A stretch of 64,000 nucleotides of DNA, taken from positions 3,132,788 through 3,196,787 of the forward strand of contig NC_053119.1 in NCBI RefSeq assembly GCF_010015445.1, given 5' to 3'. Under the pieces are notes generated by a model. The model saw nothing but the letters and a program-made list of their open reading frames with translations. It searched no databases and was not told where the DNA came from. Source of the stretch: Perca fluviatilis. Lineage: Eukaryota; Chordata; Actinopteri; Perciformes; Percidae. This document shows positions 11,652 through 22,129 of this stretch, one piece after another (the stretch's first letter is position 1; each line of letters begins with the position of its first letter). The position numbers and the translations under genes were made by a program.

Positions 11652-12012
11652 GCTGGGACGATATGATTTTGTTTTTTCACGCTTTTGATTTCTTTCATGC
11701 TTACATTACAGCTTGTTTCGTCTTGCATAATACTGGACTCATTTCAAAGATCGTTGCTCCCATCAGTCAGAAACAAAGTCATTAGAAAATAGGGTCCAGG
11801 TTGAAGAAAAGTTACCCTTTAATGTTGCAAAGGGAACATTATGAATATGTAATGTAAACATTGTAAAGTATGGTTCTTGCATGAGGCTAAATGTGCGACT
11901 GTACATATAACTTTTGTTGGCTTACAAGACAACTCACACAATTAACTCTCTGGTTTTAAGACTCTGCACAGCTCTTTGTTTGTGTCTTCCTCCGAAGTTA
12001 CCCTTTAACTCC
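11652..12012 (-). repeat. End segment of the foldback-like family (reverse)
   Basis: 11700-12012 is the reverse complement of 16030-16345, including TTTAGCCTCATGCAAGAACC, GACTGTACA and ACAAGCTG. It is therefore an isolated end of the family whose larger copies lie at 16.0-19.2 and 49.85-51.1 kb. The segment just before it begins GGCTGGGACGATATGATTTTG, a start typical of another fish MITE whose other end may be near 14800-14822. Confidence 0.65.
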
Positions 12013-12061
12013 AGAAAACGAGGATTTGTGATGATTTTTTACATTCACAACCGTTAAGATA

Positions 12062-13883
12062 TAGCCTGGATGCCAGCCGAACTTAGCCCCGCCCACAAAA
12101 TTTGAGGTCGGGAAGTTCGGTCTGGAGTCGCTCCGTTGAGAAGAAATTATTGCCCGAACAGGATCTGTTCGGACCAATCAGATTGTCGGACAGATGATCA
12201 ACAGTAACAGAATCAACCACGTCACCAAAGAACGCTTGGGTTGAATTTGTTGAGATGTGTAGATTCCACCATCGCGTCTGTTACAGAAGATATCGACAGC
12301 GCATTCATTTTAAAATCCTCAGCGGAGGAGCCTCAACAACTGCCCGAAAGCATGGTAGCGTTATATGGTGGAGCGAGATGGAGAGAGACTGAAGAGAGAG
12401 AGAGCGTTATATGGTGGAGAGAGATAGAGAGAGACTGAAGAGAGAGAGCGTTATATGGTGGAGAGACATAGAGAGAGACTGAAGAGAGAGAGCGTTATAT
12501 GGTGGAGCGAGATAGAGAGAGACTGAAGAGAGAGAGAGCGTTATATGGTGGAGCGAGATGGAGAGAGACTGAAGAGAGAGAGCGTTATATGGTGGAGAGA
12601 CATAGAGAGAGACTGAAGAGAGAGAGCGTTATATGGTGGAGAGAGATAGAGAGAGACTGAAGAGAGAGAGCGTTATATGGTGGAGAGAGATAGAGAGGAC
12701 TGAAGAGAAGGCGTTATATGGTGGAGAGACATGGAGAGAGACTGAAGAGAGAGAGCGTTATATGGTGGAGAGAGATAGAGAGAGACTGAAGAGAGAGCGT
12801 TATATGGTGGAGAGACATAGAGAGAGACTGAAGAGAGAGAGCGTTATATGGTGGAGAGAGATAGAGAGAGACTGAAGAGAGAGAGCGTTATATGGTGGAG
12901 AGAGATAGAGAGAGACTGAAGAGAGAGAGCGTTATATGGTGGAGAGAGATAGAGAGAGACTGAAGAGAGAGAGCGTTATATGGTGGAGAGACATAGAGAG
13001 AGACTGAAGAGAGAGAGCGTTATATGGTGGAGAGAGATAGAGAGAGACTGAAGAGAGAGAGCGTTATATGGTGGAGAGACATAGAGAGAGAGAGACTGAA
13101 GAGAGAGAGTGTTATATGGTGGAGAGAGACTGAAGAGAGAGCGTTATATGGTGGAGAGAGATAGAGAGACTGAAGAGAGAGAGAGCTTTATATGGTGGAG
13201 AGACATAGAGAGAGACTGAAGAGAGAGAGTGTTATATGGTGGAGAGAGATAGAGAGACTGAAGAGAGAGAGTTATATGGTGGAGAGAGATAGAGAGAGAC
13301 TGAAGAGAGAGAGAGTTATATGGTGGAGAGACATGAGAGAGACTGAAGAGAGAGCGTTATATGGTGGAGAGAGATAGAGAGACTGAAGAGAGAGAGCGTT
13401 ATATGGTGGAGAGAGATAGAGAGAGACTGAAGAGAGAAACGTTATATGGTGGAGAGACATAGAGAGAGACTGAAGAGAGAGCCAGCTCGGCGCGAACAAA
13501 GCCGTGAATCAGAGAAACAAAACGTGTTTTCGCCGATTCATCTCTAGAAATGCGACTGTAGCAAGCATGTCACTATCACTAACGTTATCCACATTTATAT
13601 TTACAAGAAACAAATGATATATCCAGCTTCAAAAAGGTCTAAAAGTCGGAAGTTAAAACGAATGCATTGTGCAAAGAGTGGTTGCTATGGAGATGATACA
13701 CAGTGTTGAGTTCTGTTGACAGCTGAGTTGAGTTCCGTTGCTCTGATTGGATGTAGGTCTATCCAATGAATGCAGAGGCATTTTTTTCCTGGTTCGGTTG
13801 GAACACGCCCCATAATCACAGCCCAATGGAGCGGTTTCAGACTCATATTCTGACTAGAATCTGAGTATGACCACGTCAGGCTA
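12062..13883 (+). mobile_element. DNA transposon (TAGCCTG ends) with 9-bp target duplication
   Basis: The ends are TAGCCTGGATGCCAG and, at the other side, GTCAGGCTA, giving a short terminal inverted repeat. Both flanks carry the identical 9-mer GTTAAGATA (12053-12061 and 13884-13892), read here as a target-site duplication. An 8-bp reading is possible if the terminal base is assigned differently. The element holds a 1.1 kb minisatellite and no recognisable transposase, so it is non-autonomous. An 8-bp duplication would suggest hAT and a 9-bp one Mutator-like; the sequence alone does not decide. Confidence 0.8.
12355..13485. repeat. 44-bp minisatellite inside the transposon (about 26 copies)
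   Basis: The unit contains CGTTATATGGTGGAGAGA, then GATAGAGAGAGACTGAAG, then GAGAGAGAG. Unit length varies by a few bases because of GA slippage. It is purine-rich on this strand. Open frames across it arise from the unit, not from selection. Confidence 0.95.
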
Positions 13884-14264
13884 GTTAAGATAACTATTTA
13901 TCAAAGAATAGACAGAATCACTGAAGTTCTTCTCAAAGTTCATATTTACTTGCGCAAACAAGGAGCCAGTTCACTGCACTCACAACAAAGTACAGCAAGT
14001 GACTAACGAACCTTCAACAGCAGCTTTTTTTATGAGTAAAATGCAGTCATAATACAAAAATCAATATTATGTCTTATCTCTGGTCAGGCAGGACATCTCC
14101 TCTGCCCTCAGGAGCATTCTGTGCTTTTCACAAGGTCAGTCATTGGCTAATCTCGTGAGAAAGCCAGCAGTATTTTGGCTTTCTACCACGCAAACAGTTT
14201 ATTAACAGAAACAAGAAAGGGTATCATAGTTTTTATAACAACAACGTGGCGTAAAGACATCCAA

Positions 14265-14455
14265 GGACTCGGACATATTCATAAATCCATGTTCTCCCTG
14301 AGCGGTTACATAAGCCTGTTAGAGATGCCGTTGTGAATTACCGGAGGAAGGTTCCAGCGTTTTGTTGTGTCTCATCAAAACCCAGCTGATGGGTTTTTTC
14401 ACGCAGGAGGCTTCACTAACAGGAAATGACATGCTGCTTTACAGTCACATAAATG
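14265..14455 (-). repeat. Right arm of the 190-bp inverted repeat pair
   Basis: Reverse complement of 10455-10650; see that entry. Small indels separate the arms (for example around the GGGTTTT run). Confidence 0.85.
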
Positions 14456-14869
14456 TTTTAGATTCTTTCACGCTACATGGGTGCTTAATTGGATTTTGTG
14501 TACCGGATTTTTCCCCTTCTTTACCAAAAACAAGACAATATATCATGTGACATTTCTAAAAACTAAAGAAGAATGAACATCACATGTTAGTCAGTCAGTC
14601 AGTCTGACATTTATTTCATTTATAAAGAAGAACATAACATGGATCTTCTGCTTTCGCTCTGATTTGCTGGAAGCAGCTCTGATGTAGTCGCCGTCGGCGG
14701 TATCGTATAAACAGATCTTATTTAGGTGAATCATTGGTAAAAAATAAAAATAAAAATAGATTCTACGCAAAATAATTGATTAAAAAACTTACGATATGTA
14801 CGATTTCTTTTCCCATCCTTAGAATCTGCAGAATCAAAACCTGCGGAATTTAGGTGTTTAGTGTAGTGT

Positions 14870-15411
14870 TCCCTTTAAAAGCCAGGCGCATTTGGACCTT
14901 GGAGCATTGCTGTTAGGATGGAGGATTTGCACCGTAATATTTTTATTTGTAATCTTCTGAGTGCTGCTGTGCGTCCCTGTGTGTGTAACAAGCATAGTGT
15001 GCGTGCGCTGTGCACGAGCCTAGGAGCATTTTACTAATGCTCTGTTAAAATAACAATGAAATGCTGCGTTATTGACTTTAGACCAGGTTTTTGTTGGTCA
15101 ATGGCGCCATCACTTCCCGCTGCCTCAAGATAGCAATAAGCCCAGAATGCACCTGAACACACCTCCCTGTGAGACCAGCACACCCAGAATGCACCTGAAC
15201 ACACATCCCTGTAAGACCAGCATGCCTAGAATGCACCTGAACACACCTCCCTGTAAGACCAGCACTCCCATGGGCCACAGATGGGGGCAGGTGCATTTGC
15301 TATTTAAACGACGTGGGTGCTGGACGGGAAACTGACAACTGGGTCGGTCTCAAACTAGCAAAGACACTTGGGTCAGGCTTTGCGCTGCGCCGGGTGTGAG
15401 ATAGGGCCCTG
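14870..15411. mobile_element. PIF-Harbinger-type non-autonomous remnant
   Basis: The right end GTGTGAGATAGGGCCCT is the reverse complement of the GGGCCCTATCTTGCAC end of the Harbinger-like element at 17710. The interior includes TTGACTTTAGACCAGG, also present (reverse-oriented relation) in that element. Three copies of a 42-bp unit (CCAGAATGCACCTGAACACA...) fill 15142-15267. The left boundary is uncertain. Confidence 0.6.
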
Positions 15412-16029
15412 TAGCTACTAACTTTACCATGGCAACTACCAGCATGGGGCGGAGTCTCCACGCTGCCTCCTATTTATGTCCAGTATACCAGAATGATGAT
15501 TAGATATGAGGTTTTGGCCGTGTTAGTTTAAACAGAGATTAGTTCTTCTACTGGAGATAAAAACACACACTGAGATCACTTTTGGCCCAAAACTCAAACG
15601 CTTAAAAACCAAAACATAGCGGTGGAGATGTAGCCTTAGTTTGAAGTGTCATGGCTGTATATCAGCTGTAGCTATGGCGTTAGTTCTGTATTGGCTTAGA
15701 AGACAGTGTGGTGATTTAGTATTTAACTGAGGAGACAAAATGATTTCTATGAAAGCTTTATGGGAGAAATGTCACTCTGTCTCTCCATTCATCTTGTAAA
15801 GATAAAATCCGACGCTCACAACAACATTAATCTCAAAGCAGCTGAAAACACTTCAGACTGAGAGATGAGCTCAAGTGGGAGAGATTTGTTTCAGTGATGA
15901 ATGAGTGACCGAGGCTGGGTGTTTGTGGTTCACAAAGATGGAGGAGCGGCTCCACGATGAAACCCAGTCCCTGGGAGGTCTTTACGCCACGTTGTGATTG
16001 TAACAATGCATCAAGAATACGCTTTCTGT
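15412..16029. other. Intergenic, nothing recognised
   Basis: No repeat family or coding similarity was recognised. Short ORFs only. Confidence 0.45.
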
Positions 16030-16519
16030 GGAGTTAAAGGGTAACTTCGGAGGAAGACACAAACTAAGAGCTGTGCAGTCTTAAAACCAGAGAGTTAACT
16101 GTGTCCTGTGGAGTTGTCTTGTAAACCAGCAAAAGTTATGTGTACAGTCGCACATTTAGCCTCATGCAAGAACCATACTTTAATTTACAACGTTCCCTTT
16201 AAACATTGTAGGGTAACTTCGGTTTGTTCTTCAACCTGGACCCTATTTTCCAATGTTTTTTTGTCCAAGCAACTGATGAGAGCGACAATCTTTGAAATTG
16301 GTCCAGTATTAAGCAAGACGAAACAAGCTGCAATGTAATGTTAATGGGCAATTGTGCACCGTCACCTACCGTCCACTTAAAGTTCTGTTTTTGCAGCTGA
16401 CAGACTCAGATTATTATTCTAAGTGTCTGACAACATTATGAAAGGATCCCTACAGAGATAGACCTTTTAGTTAAAGAGTAAGATCCTTTTAGTTTAACAT
16501 GAAACAGCCCCGAAATCAC

Positions 16520-16855
16520 CATCACCAAACTCCACCAGACTCCATGTAAATAATCAGGACTTTTAGCATGTATAGAGCCAGCATATCTCCACCAGACTCC
16601 ATGTAAATAATCAGGACTTTTAGCGTGTATAGAGCCAGCATATCTCCACCAGACTCCATGTAAATAATCAGGACTTTTAGCGTGTATAGAGCCAGCATAT
16701 TTCCACCAGACTCCATGTAAATAATCAGGACTTTTAGTGTGTATAGAGCCAGCATATCTCCACCAGACTCCATGTAAATAATCAGGACTTTTAGCGTGTA
16801 TAGAGCCAGCATATTTCCACCAGACTCCATGTAAATAATCAGGACTTTTATCATC
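16520..16855. repeat. 57-bp tandem array, left arm of copy A (6 units)
   Basis: The unit reads CCACCAGACTCCATGTAAAT, then AATCAGGACTTTTAGCGTG, then TATAGAGCCAGCATATCT. It starts recur every 57 bp at about 16541, 16598, 16655, 16712, 16769 and 16826. As 57 is a multiple of three and stop-free in two reverse frames, long ORFs with a 19-residue repeat appear. These are not taken as genes. Confidence 0.95.
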
Positions 16856-16974
16856 GTAAAACACACTTAATTCAAAGTGGACAGAAACTAAATAAAACTA
16901 CCAAAAGCCGTCTTGGTTCATCTTTCCACTGTTCCAATAAGCACCACTCTGGTTTGGTTGAAATAAACCCTTAA

Positions 16975-17604
16975 CCCTTGTGTTGTTTTCAGGTCAAATT
17001 TGACCCATTTTCTATATCAGAATTTCTTTCAACCAAATTTGGGTTTCTTTCAACCAAATTTTCAAAGAAGAATAACATGGATGGTTCTCTATGATGCTCT
17101 TCACAAGTAAAATAAATGATCAGTTCACTACTTTCTTTGAATTTGGTTATTTTATTCAATTTTATAGAGAGAAATAAATTGATAAAAGGACGTTGAAAAA
17201 AGTGACAAAAATGTCAGAAAAAGCTCCAAAAACGTAAAAAGGTGCTGAAATAATATCAACACAGACATCAGAAAAAGTGACAAAAACTGGGTGCCTGGGT
17301 GACTTGTAGTAGAGCCAGCGCCCATATAAAGAGGCTGAGTCCTTGACACAGAAGTTGCAGGTTCGAGTCCAACCTGCAGCACTTTCCTCTCTCTCGTTCC
17401 CCTTTCATTTCTAAGCTGTCCTGTCACTAAATGCCAGAAAAAAATAAAAAAAAAAAAATAAAAAAGGGACAAAAACATCGGGGTTGCAGCGACAAAAGTG
17501 TTAAAAAAAAGTCGACCAAAATGTTGAAAAAACGTTTTAATTTTAAATTTTGACCCAGAAAAAAAAAAAGTTGCTTGAAGTTTGACGGGAAGACAACACA
17601 AGAG
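16975..17604 (+). mobile_element. piggyBac-type MITE with TTAA duplication, inserted in copy A
   Basis: TTAA lies at 16971-16974 and 17605-17608. The ends are CCCTTGTGTTGTTTTCAGG and GACGGGAAGACAACACAAGAG. The uninterrupted target is present at 50641-50672 in copy B (GAAATAAACCCTTAATTCACCC), so the insertion point and the duplicated TTAA are demonstrated within the window. It carries a tRNA-headed SINE at 17289-17467. It encodes no transposase. Confidence 0.88.
17289..17467 (+). mobile_element. tRNA-derived SINE nested in the MITE
   Basis: A pol III-type internal promoter is readable: an A-box-like GTGCCTGGGTGACTTGTAG start, and the B box GGTTCGAGTCC at about 17351-17361. A SINE body with CTCTCGTTCCCCTTTCA and an A-rich tail (17440-17467) follows. 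It is the same family as 43619-43800. No tRNA acceptor pairing, so it is not a tRNA gene. Confidence 0.75.
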
Positions 17605-17709
17605 TTAATTCATCCATTTACATGTGGAGATATTCTGGCTCTATACACACTAAAAGTCCTGATTATTTACATGGAGTCTGGTGGAGATATTCTGGCTCTA
17701 TACACGCTA

Positions 17710-18803
17710 TGGGCCCTATCTTGCACTCGGCACAATTGCCTTTGTACACCGACGCATGTATCATTCCTATTTTGCACCCGACGCACAGCGGACTTTTCCC
17801 TCCACAGACGCACGTCGGTAAATTAGGGAATGTATTTGCGCTCCCGGGGGCGGTTCAGCGAAAAGAGGAGGCGTGTTCCGGCGCAAACGTTACTTTGTGC
17901 TATTCTGCAGTTTCAGAAATCAATTCCGCCATTGACCAGGAAAAACCTGGTCTAAAGTCAGTGGTGCGTTATTCAGATGCTATTTTAGGGGCGCATGCTT
18001 GGCCATAATGTAGCGTGTGCACAACGCGCATACACTTCTCTCATCTAAATGGATGCAGCAGTTCCCATTTTTGCAAACCATACATAATTACAAAGGAAAA
18101 TATTACTGAAAATACGCTTCAGGTGTTTGGATCGGTCAGGAGGCACTTTACAGTACAGTCCTCAAAAAGTCCCAGCATGCTTTGTGGCTTGTTGTGTTTT
18201 ACACAACATTTCCATGAATCATGGATGTGTTGATGACATAAATGAGGAAATATTAGAGGACTTAAGGAGACGTGATGTTGAACTACGGCGGGATCTGGTC
18301 CGGGAGTATCGCGCTGATGCGCTCCTGATGGAGTGGGTGGACGGAGATGGAGTGGTGGGAGGAGGAAGGGGCACAGCAGGAGCAGGTTGTGTGTTTTGAG
18401 GCCCACGCTCCATGGCTGCAGCAATCCTCTCCAGACTTGAGAGAGATACCCGGAGGGCGCGCAACATCGCCACTCGGCCAAGACGGGCATTTATTACTTT
18501 GCCGCATCTCGCATCGGCAGCTCCCGCTGGCGTCGCCAGCGCAAATCCGCCAGCATAATAGCAATCCGCCATGGAACAAGCGCGCGCGCTCTTAAAGGGA
18601 ATGTGAGATGACGCTCTGATTGGTTTATTGCACGTTACGCCCAAACCACACCTAGCTACTTCAGGCCAACCCATTTTAGATTTGCGTCGGGCGCAAGAGT
18701 CATTTATCCCGCCGGTAAAATAGCAACAGCGCCCAAGATCCGCCCACAAAGCTACTTGCGTTTTGCGTTTCATACTTGCGTTTCAGATCGTTAAAATAGG
18801 GCC
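17710..18803 (+). mobile_element. PIF-Harbinger remnant inserted in a 57-bp unit
   Basis: The ends are TGGGCCCTATCTTGCAC and CGTTAAAATAGGGCC, an imperfect terminal inverted repeat. The interrupted 57-bp unit resumes exactly (CACGCTA before; CTAAAAGTCC after), giving a 3-bp CTA (or 2-bp TA) duplication, as expected for this superfamily. The inside keeps the C-terminal part of a HARBI1-like transposase (18118-18399), while the catalytic core and the Myb-like second gene are gone. Confidence 0.8.
18118..18399 (+). pseudogene. HARBI1-like transposase, C-terminal remnant
   Basis: The frame starting FRCLDRSGGTLQYSP and continuing CVLHNISMNHG matches the conserved C-terminal end of Harbinger transposases (LQYSP then LHN blocks). 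An acidic/arginine-rich tail (EEILEDLRRRD) and a stop near 18399 follow. The DDE catalytic residues lie upstream in a complete gene and are absent here because the element is internally deleted. It is non-functional as a transposase. Confidence 0.8.
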
Positions 18804-19614
18804 CTAAAAGTCCTGATTATTTACATGGAGTCTGGTGGAGATATGCTGGCTCTATACACGCTAAAAGTCCTGATTATTTACATGGAGTCTGGTGGAGTTT
18901 GGTGATGGTGATTTCGGGGCTGTTTCATGTTAAACTAAAAGGATCTTACTCTTTAACTAAAAGGTCTATCTCTGTAGGGATCCATCCCATAATGTTGTCA
19001 GATACACAATAATCTGAGCCTGTCAGCGGCAAAAACAGAACTTTAGGTGGACCTTTACATTTCAGTCCGGTTCACGGCTGCCGGGTACAGCATTCTCGCT
19101 CAATACTGGACCAATTTCAGAGATATTTGTTCACATTAGTCACACCAATGCACGGGAAAGTTGGCTCCAGGTTAAAAAATATAGAAATTACCCTTGAACG
19201 GAGAGTGTTAACCGGGTTGTTGTTCCACCCACAGTGTGTCATATCACATCATTACTTTCAATTAGACGAGCACCAAGCCAGCGGGCCGGCCCATTGGCTC
19301 GGCAGTAATCATCTCTACCCGACTCGACACATTCCTCTTGCTACATGAAACCTGGTTAGTCAGCTGAAGTTATGAAACGACGCCCTGAAGGTCTGACCTG
19401 ATGCTGGCCGTGGCTTTCAGAGTTCATGAGCTGCGTATACAATCACCGGGTCTGCAAAAGGAATACACATCACATCACTGCAGACACTCATAAAGAACAT
19501 CCACTATCCTCAGGCTCTGTGTACAAACTACACATGATTACTTATTTTGTGTCTGTTCTTGCACAGAGCAGACAGCCAGATTCATTCTTCGTTGTTCTTT
19601 CTGTGCTTATGTGT

Positions 19615-20010
19615 TTATCATGGCGGGAGCGTGCCTATGTTCCCACATTTCTACGATTTTTTTCAAAATTAGGCCCTATGTTCCCACATTTCCTTTTTCA
19701 TAAATTTGTATCAGATTTTATCCCCCCTTTTCTCCCAATTTGGTAGCCAATTACACCCAACCTATTATCCAGCAGCAATGGACTACAGATGGAATGTAAC
19801 CCTAACCGTAACATAGGGCCTAATTTTAAGAAAAATCTTAGAAATGTGGGACCATAGGGCTGTGGGAACATAGGGCTGTGGGAACATAGAGCTGTGGGAC
19901 CATTGGGCTGTGGGAACATAGGGCTGTGGGAACATAGGGCTGTGGGAACATAGGGCCTAATATTCAGTGAAAGAAAAAATTCTTAGAAATGTGGGGACAT
20001 AGGGCTGACC
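19615..20010. repeat. 'CCTATGTTCCCAC' element with 16-bp minisatellite
   Basis: Inverted outer segments (ATTAGGCCCTATG on the left; CATAGGGCCTAAT on the right at about 19935-19961) flank the region. A 16-bp unit (CATAGGGCTGTGGGAA) is repeated about seven times at 19853-19960, with a few variant units. Non-coding. Confidence 0.7.
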
Positions 20011-20214
20011 CCATCATGGCTATCTGTGGTGGATAAATTAAAAGTTTTTGCGAGTCAAGAAAGCCTTTAATTTGTCGTAAAACTGTTTAAGTATCAGACT
20101 AAAAATACGTAATTAGAAAGACTACACTACACGGGATGTAACGTTACTCACACGAGCAACGGACATCTTGCTTTTCTTTCACTTCTCGGCTGATAAAACT
20201 TCGCTGGATAAAAC

Positions 20215-20850
20215 CAAGGGGGTAAGCGAGCATCCGGAAAGCGTACCTCCTATTGGGAGATTCTAGTCTAACAAGCCATCACCTCCCGTTAGCATCCCAT
20301 TGACTCCCATTCATTTTGACGTCACTTTGACAGCGAATAACTTTACATCTGAAGCGTTTAAAGACTCTATTTGTCCGTTTATTTCTAAAGAAACACGACA
20401 ATGTATAAAAGGCTCCATTACCTTGTAGCTCACGTTATGGCTCCGTAGCAGACGCTTTTATAACAATAGGCTAACGATTGGGTCATAACCACGAGACTTA
20501 CTGTCACACAGTAGAGGAATTACCGTATAGTACAGGAGAAGCTCACAGGCAGTTTGGACTTCCATTATCTGTTTAGGTTTAATGACTAATGTTAACTAGC
20601 ATGTTAGTGATCAGTAATTAGCCTGTGTCTATGTTATCTCCTTACATATACCTACGCTCTCCGTCTCTGTAAGATTGGGAATGATTGAGATGTCTCTCGG
20701 CACAGCTACCAGAAGACTTCACACTTTCAGACAGGTTGCTCACGTCACATCTACGTCTTCAAGCTCAGTTGGAGGCTGCTCAGTAACGCTCAGCCAGCAC
20801 CGGGAAAGAGACTTCACTGGTCTCCCTAGAAGTATTCTTTTACTGTCTAT
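20215..20850 (+). repeat. 620-bp interspersed repeat, forward copy
   Basis: Nearly its whole length is present in reverse at 43835-44445 (for example GCTCACAGGCAGTTTGGAC, GATCAGTAATTAGCCTGTG and GTCTTCAAGCTCAGTTGGAG). It ends just before the LINE fragment at 20884. No coding similarity. Confidence 0.85.
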
Positions 20851-20883
20851 GGATAAAACACATCAGGTACGATAACGTTACAT

Positions 20884-21430
20884 GTGTTGTGGAACAGAGC
20901 TAAGCTATATATCCAAAACAGCGCTGCTAGGATCCTGTTGAGGGTGCGCAAATATGACCACATCACCCCCATCCTTAAATCACTCCACTGGCTTCCTGTC
21001 TCACTCAGGGTTGAGTACAAGGTCTCCCTCCTTACTCACCAGTGCATTCATGGTGAAGCCCCCCCCTACCTCAAGGAACTCCTCACCCCACAGACCTCAA
21101 CACGTACCCCCACGATCTGCCTCAGCATATTTTTTGAAACCTCCCAGGACAAAGCTCCGTACAATGGGAGATGGGGCTTTCTGCTCAGCTGCTCCCAGTC
21201 TGTGGAAGGCTCTCCCTGACCACCTGAGGACCCCACAGACTGTGGATGCTTTTAAACGTGGCCTTAAAACCCACCTTTTTAGGAGAGCTTTTGAGTGAAC
21301 TCATGCCCTTTTCCTTTTATTTACTTTTTTTTCATGCTCTCCATGTGTTTTTATAATTTTTAGCACTATCATGTAGCACTTTGGAATTTGCGTAAATATA
21401 AAGTGCATTACAAATTAATTGTATTATTAT
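20884..21430 (+). mobile_element. L2/CR1-type LINE 3' end
   Basis: An ORF2 C-terminal stretch reads NSAARILLRVRKYDHITPIL, then LHWLPVSLRVEYK, LKELLTPQ. After a frameshift near 21090-21140 it continues with APSLWKALPDHLRTPQ and THLFRRAFE to a stop at 21298. These are the classic end blocks of this LINE clade. The 3' tail runs to an ATT-rich end near 21435. 5'-truncated and inactive. Confidence 0.85.
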
Positions 21431-21634
21431 TATTATGATAAGCTAGCTAGCGAGCGAGTGACATGTATTGTGCAAGACCAGAAATGTAGCTCCTTTCATA
21501 CAATTAAACGCATCTCAAAGTGCTTTACAGTGTGGTATTAAAACAAAATACAACAATCAACATACCTGGAAATGGCAACATACATAAGAGAAGTTCATAA
21601 GAAGAGAATGAAAAAACAACAATAAAAACAGGCT

Positions 21635-21955
21635 CAAAAAGTGACATAATGAAGTCGTCAGAATACATTCCAACTTAACAAGGTCATTAAATTGTTACTT
21701 TGGGATAAAAAAATGTGTCCATAAAACATTTCAGGCAGTCATGTTTTGTCGTCCTGAATAAATTTGATAATTAAGTCATTATAATAAAAGTGCTCAGGTA
21801 ATTAACCACACTTTCCTTTCATGTCTTACCGACATTTATGTTTTTTTCCTCCTTGAGTCGAGGCGGTGCCTTGCTCGAGGGCCCTTCTGCTGTTTGAACC
21901 TGCTGCTGAGGATCCAGCTGTGCCTGCATGCATCCAGCTGTGAAGAGTCACATGA
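21635..21955 (+). repeat. Local duplication, unit 1
   Basis: Shares long near-identity with 24890-25445: ATGAAGTCGTCAGAATA..., CAAGGTCATTAAA, CGTCCTGAATAAATTTGAT, GGTGCCTTGCTCGAGGGCCC, GGATCCAGCTGTGCCTGC. This copy lacks the palindromic MITE and serves as the empty site. Confidence 0.8.
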
Positions 21956-22129
21956 GAAATGTAGTTCACTGAGCAGTTTCACACAAAACTAAGTGGTACT
22001 ACAGCATGTTCTCATGAACCGTACATTCGAAAAGGTACGAGAAGATAACCACTGTGATTCGTATGATTTCCAAGTTTTTTTGTTGTTGCTGTATGCCCCA
22101 CATTGACTGCTGCTGTATAAGAACACTGT

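Larger units (their letters stand above)
16030..19205. mobile_element. Foldback-like element, copy A, with 57-bp arrays in both arms
   Basis: The left part (16204-16865) and right part (18790-19205, plus 17622-17705) are inverted copies. TTCAACCTGGACCCTATTTTC and GGATCCCTACAGAGATAGACC on the left reappear reversed on the right (GGTCTATCTCTGTAGGGATCC). Each arm holds tandem 57-bp units: six on the left (16520-16850) and three on the right, in opposite orientation. The centre is shared with copy B at 50540-50680. Two later insertions sit inside: a TTAA-flanked MITE (16975-17604) and a Harbinger remnant (17710-18803). The outermost 16030-16203 segment recurs at 11.8-12.0 kb and may be part of the element. 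No transposase is visible. Confidence 0.7.

Noticed and set aside
12355..13485. CRISPR-like regular repeats
   Set aside because: No spacers of unique sequence; units are directly adjacent and variable, in a vertebrate genome.
12241..13499. ORFs across the GA-rich minisatellite (VERDRERLKRE repeats and the reverse strand)
   Set aside because: Unit-driven open frames inside a non-autonomous transposon; unit length variation breaks the frame repeatedly.
16436..16866. Reverse-strand ORFs of 142 and 114 codons with 19-residue repeats; similar at 50151-50561
   Set aside because: The 57-bp unit is a multiple of three without stops in two frames. Two overlapping frames are equally open, and there is no start context or conserved domain.
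17289..17467. Possible tRNA gene (also 43619-43800 and 55850-56114)
   Set aside because: A and B boxes are present but no cloverleaf or acceptor stem; bodies and tails are those of SINEs.
17152..17601. 149-codon reverse ORF
   Set aside because: It spans the T-rich interior of the MITE and the nested SINE; phenylalanine-rich low complexity.
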